A stretch of 64,000 nucleotides of DNA from Novosphingobium sp. 32-60-15 (GTDB lineage Bacteria; Pseudomonadota; Alphaproteobacteria; Sphingomonadales; Sphingomonadaceae). The DNA is taken from contig NZ_NCEN01000019.1 of assembly GCF_002280675.1 (NCBI RefSeq), positions 26,998-90,997 of the forward strand, given 5' to 3'. Numbering within the stretch: the stretch's first letter is position 1; the number at the start of each line of letters is the position of its first letter. Under the pieces are notes generated by a model. That model made no database searches. It was given only the letters and a program-made list of their open reading frames with translations, and was not told the origin of the DNA. Both the position numbers and the translations under genes were made by a program. Positions 58,900 to 64,000 of the stretch are shown here, piece after piece.

Positions 58900-60972
58900 T
58901 TATGCAAGCTTCGCTTTGACTTCGGCCGCTACGTTGGCCGGAACCTCGTCGTAGTGGTCAAAGAACATCGAGTAGTTTGCGCGGCCCTGGGTGAACGAGC
59001 GGAGCTGGTTCACGTAGCCGAACATGTTTGCCAGAGGGACCATTGCCGTAACGGCCTGGGCATTGCCCCGGCTGTCCGTGCCCTGGATCTGGCCGCGACG
59101 TGAGTTAATATCGCCGATCACGTCACCGAGGTATTCCTCAGGCGTAATCACCTCGACCTTCATGATCGGTTCGAGCAGCTTGATGCCTGCCTTCTGCGCG
59201 ACTTCACGCATACAGCCACGGCCGGCGATTTCGAATGCCAGCGCCGACGAGTCGACGTCATGGTATGCGCCGTCGTAGAGCGTGATGGCAAAATCGATGA
59301 TCGGGAACCCTACGAGCGAACCCGTGGCCGCGATTTCGCGGAAACCCTTTTCAATCGCGGGGATATATTCCTTGGGAATATTACCGCCCTTGATTTCATC
59401 GGTGAAGATGATGCCTGAACCGCGCTCACCCGGCGTGACACGCACCTTTACGCGACCGAACTGTCCGGTACCACCCGACTGCTTCTTGTGGGTATAATCC
59501 ACATCCACAGCCTTGCCGAGGTATTCGCGGTAAGCCACCTGCGGCGCACCGACATTGGCTTCAACCTTGAATTCACGGCGCATACGATCGACGATGATTT
59601 CGAGGTGGAGTTCGCCCATCCCCTTGATGATCGTCTGGCCCGATTCATGATCGGTCGCAACGCGGAACGAAGGATCTTCGGCCGACAGACGGTGCAGCGC
59701 AACGCCCATCTTTTCCTGGTCAGCCTTGGTCTTGGGTTCCACCGAAAGCTCGATAACGGGCTCAGGGAATTCCATGCGCTCAAGAATGATCGGCTGACGT
59801 TCGGAACACAGCGTGTCACCGGTGGTCGTTTCCTTGAGGCCGGCCAAAGCCACAATGTCGCCGGCATAGGCTTCATCGATGTCTTCACGGCTGTTTGCAT
59901 GCATCAGCAGCATGCGGCCAACCTTTTCCTTCTTGCCCTTGACCGAGTTCAGGTAGCTGCCCTTGTTGAGAGTGCCTGAATAGATGCGGGTAAAGGTCAG
60001 CGAGCCCACGAACGGATCGTTCATGATCTTGAACGCCAGCGCCGAGAACGGCGCATCGTCCGACGTCGCACGGCTGTCTGGTTCGTCCGTATCAGGATTG
60101 ATGCCCTGAACGTCTTCAATGTCGAGCGGCGAAGGCAGGTAATCAACCACGGCATCGAGCAGCGGCTGAACGCCCTTGTTCTTGAACGCCGAGCCGCACA
60201 GTACGGGCACGAATGCCTGGCCGAGCGTACCCTTGCGGATCAACGCCTTGAGCGTTGCCACGTCAGGTTCGTTGCCTTCGAGGTATGCTTCCATCGCGTC
60301 ATCGTCCTGCTCAACGGCAAGTTCGATCAATTGGTTGCGATAATCAGCGGCTTTGTCGGCCATGTCGGCAGGGATTTCTTCGTAGAAGAATTCGGCGCCG
60401 AGCGCTTCGTCCTTCCAGATGATCGCCCGGTTTTCAACCAGATCGACCAGACCCTTGAAATCACCTTCTGCGCCGATCGGGAGATACAGCACAGCTGGCT
60501 TGGCGCCGAGGCGGTCGATGATTGTCTGGACGCAATAGTAGAAGTTTGCGCCGGTGCGATCGAGTTTGTTGATGAAGCACATGCGCGGGACTTTGTATTT
60601 GTCCGCCTGGCGCCACACGGTTTCCGACTGCGGTTCAACGCCGGCGACGCCATCAAAGGCGGCGACGCAACCATCGAGCACGCGCAGCGAGCGTTCGACT
60701 TCGATGGTGAAGTCAACGTGGCCGGGGGTGTCGATGATGTTCAGGCGGTGATCGTTCCAGATGCAGGTCGTCGCGGCCGACGTGATCGTGATGCCGCGTT
60801 CCTGCTCCTGTTCCATCCAGTCCATCGTGGCAGCGCCGTCATGGACTTCGCCGATCTTGTAGGACTTGCCGGTATAAAAAAGGATGCGCTCGGTCGTCGT
60901 CGTCTTGCCGGCATCGATGTGTGCCATGATGCCGAAGTTACGATAGCGATCGAGCGGATGGCTGCGTGCCAT
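58900..60972 (-). CDS. fusA: Elongation factor G
   Basis: A 690-residue translocase GTPase with five domains. AHIDAGKTT is at 17-25, [15 protein letters not shown] and [20 protein letters not shown] are G2/G3, INKLDRTGA is G4; domain IV contains the segment [10 protein letters not shown]. It catalyses translocation and, with RRF, ribosome recycling. Confidence 0.99.
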   Translation of the reverse strand: MARSHPLDRYRNFGIMAHIDAGKTTTTERILFYTGKSYKIGEVHDGAATMDWMEQEQERGITITSAATTCIWNDHRLNIIDTPGHVDFTIEVERSLRVLDGCVAAFDGVAGVEPQSETVWRQADKYKVPRMCFINKLDRTGANFYYCVQTIIDRLGAKPAVLYLPIGAEGDFKGLVDLVENRAIIWKDEALGAEFFYEEIPADMADKAADYRNQLIELAVEQDDDAMEAYLEGNEPDVATLKALIRKGTLGQAFVPVLCGSAFKNKGVQPLLDAVVDYLPSPLDIEDVQGINPDTDEPDSRATSDDAPFSALAFKIMNDPFVGSLTFTRIYSGTLNKGSYLNSVKGKKEKVGRMLLMHANSREDIDEAYAGDIVALAGLKETTTGDTLCSERQPIILERMEFPEPVIELSVEPKTKADQEKMGVALHRLSAEDPSFRVATDHESGQTIIKGMGELHLEIIVDRMRREFKVEANVGAPQVAYREYLGKAVDVDYTHKKQSGGTGQFGRVKVRVTPGERGSGIIFTDEIKGGNIPKEYIPAIEKGFREIAATGSLVGFPIIDFAITLYDGAYHDVDSSALAFEIAGRGCMREVAQKAGIKLLEPIMKVEVITPEEYLGDVIGDINSRRGQIQGTDSRGNAQAVTAMVPLANMFGYVNQLRSFTQGRANYSMFFDHYDEVPANVAAEVKAKLA

Positions 60973-61053
60973 GGTGCTGTTCCTTGGGAGTATGGGGGAG
61001 CCGGGTTGACCCCGCCCATATGGTTACAAGTGTGACCGTTTAAAGACGCTCGA

Positions 61054-61524
61054 TTACCAGCGGTAGTGGCTGAACGCGCGGTTCGCGTCGGCCATACGGT
61101 GAGTATCTTCACGCTTCTTGACCGCGTTACCACGGTTGTTGGCAGCATCAAGCAGTTCAGCCGACAGACGTGCAGCCATCGTCGTTTCCGAACGATTGCG
61201 GGCTGCGGTGATCAACCAGCGGATGGCCAGAGCCTGCGCACGTTCAGGACGCACTTCGACAGGAACCTGATACGTAGCACCACCAACGCGGCGCGAACGC
61301 ACTTCGATCTGCGGCTTTACGTTGTTGAGCGCATCATGGAACAGCTGGATCGGATCCGCCTTGGCGCGGGCCAACATGGTGTCCATTGCACCGTAAACGA
61401 TGCTTTCTGCGACCGACTTCTTACCATCGAGCATGAGGTTGTTCATGAACTTCGACAGGGTCTGATCACCAAACTTCGGATCAGGCAGGATGACCCGCTT
61501 TTCCGGACGACGACGACGTGACAT
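61054..61524 (-). CDS. rpsG: Ribosomal protein S7
   Basis: A 156-residue assembly protein of the small-subunit head: [35 protein letters not shown] and [17 protein letters not shown] are diagnostic. It is 175 bp after rpsL, a gap that holds a palindromic repeat. Confidence 0.98.
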   Translation of the reverse strand: MSRRRRPEKRVILPDPKFGDQTLSKFMNNLMLDGKKSVAESIVYGAMDTMLARAKADPIQLFHDALNNVKPQIEVRSRRVGGATYQVPVEVRPERAQALAIRWLITAARNRSETTMAARLSAELLDAANNRGNAVKKREDTHRMADANRAFSHYRW

Positions 61525-61651
61525 CTTTAATTCCTTCCGATTGAAACCCTGCCCTTCCCTGCATCGTCACCTGAAAACTTGCTTCAGTATCTATCGTGCG
61601 GTGCGGAGCGGGTTTCTCAATTCCTGAAACGACAGCGCGGTGGGGAGACAT

Positions 61652-61680
61652 GGATCCCGGATCAAGTCCGGGATGACGAT
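61652..61680. repeat. Short palindromic repeat in the rpsL-rpsG gap
   Basis: GGATCCCGGATCAAGTCCGG at 61652 continues into GATGACGAT: the arms ATCCCGGA and TCCGGGAT form an 8-bp hairpin. This sequence is one I recall as a frequent dispersed repeat in alphaproteobacteria. It lies inside the str operon. Confidence 0.8.
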
Positions 61681-61698
61681 CACCCTACCGAACCGAGG

Positions 61699-62070
61699 TC
61701 ACTTCGGACGCTTGGCGCCGTACTTCGAGCGCGACTTCTTGCGATCCTTGACGCCCTGTGTATCGAGCACGCCGCGCAGGACGTGGTAACGAACACCGGG
61801 AAGATCGCGGACGCGGCCGCCACGGATGAGCACAACCGAGTGCTCCTGAAGGTTGTGGCCTTCACCGGGGATGTACGAAATGACTTCGCGCTGGTTGGTC
61901 AGACGGATCTTGGCGACCTTGCGGAGAGCCGAGTTCGGCTTCTTTGGCGTCGTCGTGTAAACGCGTGTGCAAACGCCGCGCTTCTGCGGGTTCTGCTCCA
62001 TCGCAGGGACCTTTGACTTGGCCTTCTGCGGTTCGCGGCCCTTGCGGACCAGCTGATTGATAGTAGGCAT
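61699..62070 (-). CDS. rpsL: Ribosomal protein S12
   Basis: A 123-residue decoding-site protein, first gene of the str cluster. [13 protein letters not shown] opens it; [10 protein letters not shown] contains Lys43; [12 protein letters not shown] has Arg88 where E. coli and most bacteria have Lys88. Lys to Arg at 88 is a known streptomycin-resistance change in other bacteria. ATG 62070 gives the normal length; a longer in-frame reading to 62196 is not real. Confidence 0.98.
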   Translation of the reverse strand: MPTINQLVRKGREPQKAKSKVPAMEQNPQKRGVCTRVYTTTPKKPNSALRKVAKIRLTNQREVISYIPGEGHNLQEHSVVLIRGGRVRDLPGVRYHVLRGVLDTQGVKDRKKSRSKYGAKRPK

Positions 62071-62460
62071 GAAGTACTCTTCACCTTGGTTGTGACCCCG
62101 TGGGCAAGGTGAAGATATCGCGGGTTTCGCGAATGCGCCGGGGTTGCGAGACATATGCCCCGCCGCCTGCCACATCAACGAACCGAAACGCTCCACCCGG
62201 ACAAAAGGGCCGGGTTACTTTGGCGGATTACACAGGGAAGTTTGACCCACCTGCACGCACCGGCAATGTTCAGCTCTGCCCCACAAAACGGCATGACCGC
62301 TGCGGGAAGGTTGCGCCCTTAGTTGGATTCGCGGGTGGGGTCAAGGGTGGGGTGGGTTGAATGCGCGCGGCTGCGCAACATGCCCTCCCCCAACCCCTCC
62401 CATACATGGGAGGGGAGTAAGGTGATGCGTCCCCTTCGGCCTGAGGGAGGGGGGATTGCG
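62071..62460. other. Leader and promoter region of the str-S10-spc cluster
   Basis: No gene is seen in these 390 bp. The cluster promoter must be here on the minus strand, but I could not pick a convincing -35/-10 pair. A GGGAGGGG-type hairpin (CCCCTCCC...GGGAGGGG) is at 62394-62415 near the end of the small ORF on the far side. Confidence 0.5.
62394..62415. repeat. GGGAGGGG-type hairpin repeat
   Basis: CCCCTCCC and GGGAGGGG are separated by ATACAT. It belongs to the same repeat family as 14930, 15338, 17033, 35131 and 35164 and lies about 45 bp past the stop of the 92-residue gene, so it may serve as its terminator. Confidence 0.7.
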
Positions 62461-62739
62461 TCAGGCAGCCATCAGCAGTTCTATTCGGGCGACTTCCTGC
62501 GCGAATTCGAAGCGGAGTTGATCGGCTTCATCATCAGGAAGCCAATTGGCCATCTGCGGAAACACGACTTTGTGAAACTTGAATGTCCGTTCATCCCAAG
62601 GGGAAGTATCAAGCGCCCGTTTGGCCTGCGAAAGCGTGGCAAGCAGCTTTTCCCGAATCGCTTCAGGATCGGGCAATTCGGGGGGGGATTCTGGCGCATC
62701 GCCAAGATCAAAACCCAGCTGCTTGGGTTGGTCGTTCAC
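62461..62739 (-). CDS. Small hypothetical protein, 92 residues
   Basis: A soluble, acidic protein. Starts with GTG 62739 (MNDQPKQLGFDLG), followed by a proline-rich bit and a helical C-terminus (EADQLRFEFAQEVARIELLM). No known motif. It may be conserved in sphingomonads, but I cannot show it. Codon use is normal for the genome. Confidence 0.55.
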   Translation of the reverse strand: MNDQPKQLGFDLGDAPESPPELPDPEAIREKLLATLSQAKRALDTSPWDERTFKFHKVVFPQMANWLPDDEADQLRFEFAQEVARIELLMAA

Positions 62740-62983
62740 GTGGAAACCTGCTTCTGCTCGTTATGCGGAAGACATTAAGCCGCAAAGCTGCGGTTGCAAA
62801 GCGATACAGCGACGTGATTGTGGGAAACCAATACCATCATGCTGGTACGGTGCGTTCAGCAGTTGTGAACCGGTTACGATCAAGCTCGCTGATGGAACTG
62901 GCGGCGCGACCGGTGCCACGCAGGGTACGGTAACCCAGCCACCTGCGCAGAACGGGCATCCCGCTGACTTCATATGCCCATAT

Positions 62984-63970
62984 TCAAGCTTCAATAGCCC
63001 GGCGACCTTCGATGAAAGCTGAGAGAGACTGAAGATGTGGCTGAACTGTTTTAGGAAACTTGCTGACAAGTCCCGCTGGGACGACAAGTTGGACGCCCGA
63101 CCGGACCATTTCGCCGAATTGGCTTTCAGATATCCCTTCCTGCAACGTGAGCAGGTGTTTTTGAGGGATGCGGTCAGCCTCATTCAGGATTTGTCGCCAG
63201 CGATCCCTGCATGTTGTCTTAACGGCCAGCATCCGCAGGCGCTCCGCAGGGAATGAGGGGTCCCTGTAGGCGGCCTGTGACGGGAATAGGAAATCGGGCT
63301 TTTTGCCCTTCTCCGATTCAGGTTGGTGCTGAAAGTGCGCTCCTTCGACAAGAAGCTCTTCCAGAAAAATCTCGCGGGTATGGAGTTCGAGAGAATGTCC
63401 TGAGCGGGCTTTGCGGCGCTGCAATATCGTTTGCGCACGGGAAATGAACGTTTCTATATCGGCAAAGCCCGCCGCGATGTTGGGCATTTCAATCGCTTGC
63501 TCAACACTGCGAAAAAGCTCGTATTCGCACTCCCTACGCGCAAGCAAGCGGCGATCTGGATCGAGTATCCGCCGACTACGCAATTCAATAGTTTTGCGGA
63601 CAACCTCTGCGCCAGTGGGAAATCGGTTAAGCCATGCAACTGGAATTTCATCAGCTTCAAGCCAGCAACTGGCGCGCGCCAGCGAATCGCTCTGCAAGAG
63701 GGTTGATGTCTGCATCGGCCATGAAAGCCATTTGCCTGGCTCAACTGGCCCAACCCTATCCTCAATCTGCTCTTCCTCAAGAGGATCGCGGCACAGCCAT
63801 GCGCGACAAGTAGAAGCCTGTCCGTCAGTACCAATCTGAAAGGCAAAAACCGTCAGAGCGCCAGTGCTCTCGGGATCAAGTAAGGCAGATGCTGCCCCTC
63901 CAAATTGTGGATCGGCGTGCAAAAGGAACCCGGCTAGCGGGGTGATCGGCGTCCAAAAGGGAACCACCAT
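62984..63970 (-). CDS. EcoRII-type type II restriction endonuclease
   Basis: A 328-residue protein with an EcoRII-C domain from about residue 140: HSLELHTREIFLEELL, KPDFLFPSQAAYRDPSFP, MLAVKTTCRDRWRQIL and KHLLTLQEGIS are the conserved blocks. Asp226 and Lys251 sit where I recall the catalytic Asp and Lys of EcoRII; the second Lys of KTTCK is Arg255 here. Residues 1-138 would be the effector-DNA-binding N-terminal domain, somewhat shorter than in EcoRII (404 residues). EcoRII cuts CCWGG. The usual Dcm-like cytosine methyltransferase is not in the window. ATG 63970 has an in-frame stop 9 bp upstream. Confidence 0.85.
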   Translation of the reverse strand: MVVPFWTPITPLAGFLLHADPQFGGAASALLDPESTGALTVFAFQIGTDGQASTCRAWLCRDPLEEEQIEDRVGPVEPGKWLSWPMQTSTLLQSDSLARASCWLEADEIPVAWLNRFPTGAEVVRKTIELRSRRILDPDRRLLARRECEYELFRSVEQAIEMPNIAAGFADIETFISRAQTILQRRKARSGHSLELHTREIFLEELLVEGAHFQHQPESEKGKKPDFLFPSQAAYRDPSFPAERLRMLAVKTTCRDRWRQILNEADRIPQKHLLTLQEGISESQFGEMVRSGVQLVVPAGLVSKFPKTVQPHLQSLSAFIEGRRAIEA

Positions 63971-64000
63971 TCCGATGGTTTAGACAGCGGCCTGGATTTT

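Noticed and set aside
62761..63183. Minus-strand ORF of 140 residues left of the EcoRII-type gene
   Set aside because: It overlaps the endonuclease gene in another frame and has no motif; the gene-free 62740-62983 shows nothing I can support.

Overview
The window looks like chromosomal DNA of a GC-rich alphaproteobacterium, most likely a sphingomonad (Sphingomonadales; Novosphingobium/Sphingomonas-like, inferred from gene content and not from a search). Supporting signs are an alphaproteobacterial SOS box (GTTC-N7-GTTC) in front of recA, a CpdR-like regulator, an N-formylglutamate amidohydrolase, a SapC protein, an RGG-extended ribosomal protein S5, and several families of short palindromic repeats of the kind common in sphingomonads.

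Layout, left to right. 1-3187 is an AsmA/YdbH-like envelope protein cut by the left edge. It is followed by radC and a VapBC-type toxin-antitoxin pair. 4942-7079 is a visibly AT-rich island holding a complete type II restriction-modification set: a D12-class adenine methyltransferase diverging from an HTH gene and a BglII/BstYI-type endonuclease. A 41-residue entericidin-like lipoprotein gene and a tandem repeat array separate it from purB. 9450-18379 holds housekeeping genes: pyrF, trpF, trpB, trpA, accD and folC. Between trpB and trpA sits a DUF559 nuclease-like gene bounded by 36-bp inverted repeats. A 198-bp MITE-like element lies after trpF.

18459-32542 carries transporters (AmpG-like, MHS-type MFS), RNA modification (an RluB-like synthase, rsmD), helicases (UvrD/PcrA, RhlE-like), an FAD oxidoreductase, sapC, a probable unannotated small RNA, N-formylglutamate amidohydrolase and a CpdR-like receiver. 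A tRNA-Val(GAC), an enoyl-CoA hydratase, icd, a CPA2 antiporter, alaS, a methyltransferase, a glutathione S-transferase, recA and gdhA follow.

44403-62070 is on the minus strand and is the str-S10-spc supercluster. In transcription order it runs rpsL, rpsG, fusA, tuf, rpsJ, rplCDWB, rpsS, rplV, rpsC, rplP, rpmC, rpsQ, rplNXE, rpsNH, rplFR, rpsE, rpmD, rplO, secY, adk, and then an SRPBCC protein gene. The alpha operon genes (rpsM, rpsK, rpoA, rplQ) do not follow adk here. Small hairpins lie in several junctions of the cluster, and a structured gap of about 330 bp separates rpsJ from rplC. S12 has Arg at position 88, which may confer streptomycin insensitivity. The right edge holds a small unknown gene and an EcoRII-type restriction endonuclease whose methyltransferase is not in the window.

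The most interesting items are the repeat-bounded DUF559 cassette that supplies the ribosome-binding region of trpA, the BglII/BstYI-type island with a variant catalytic signature, the predicted CCUCCUCCC small RNA, the structured rpsJ-rplC leader, and the S12 Arg88.
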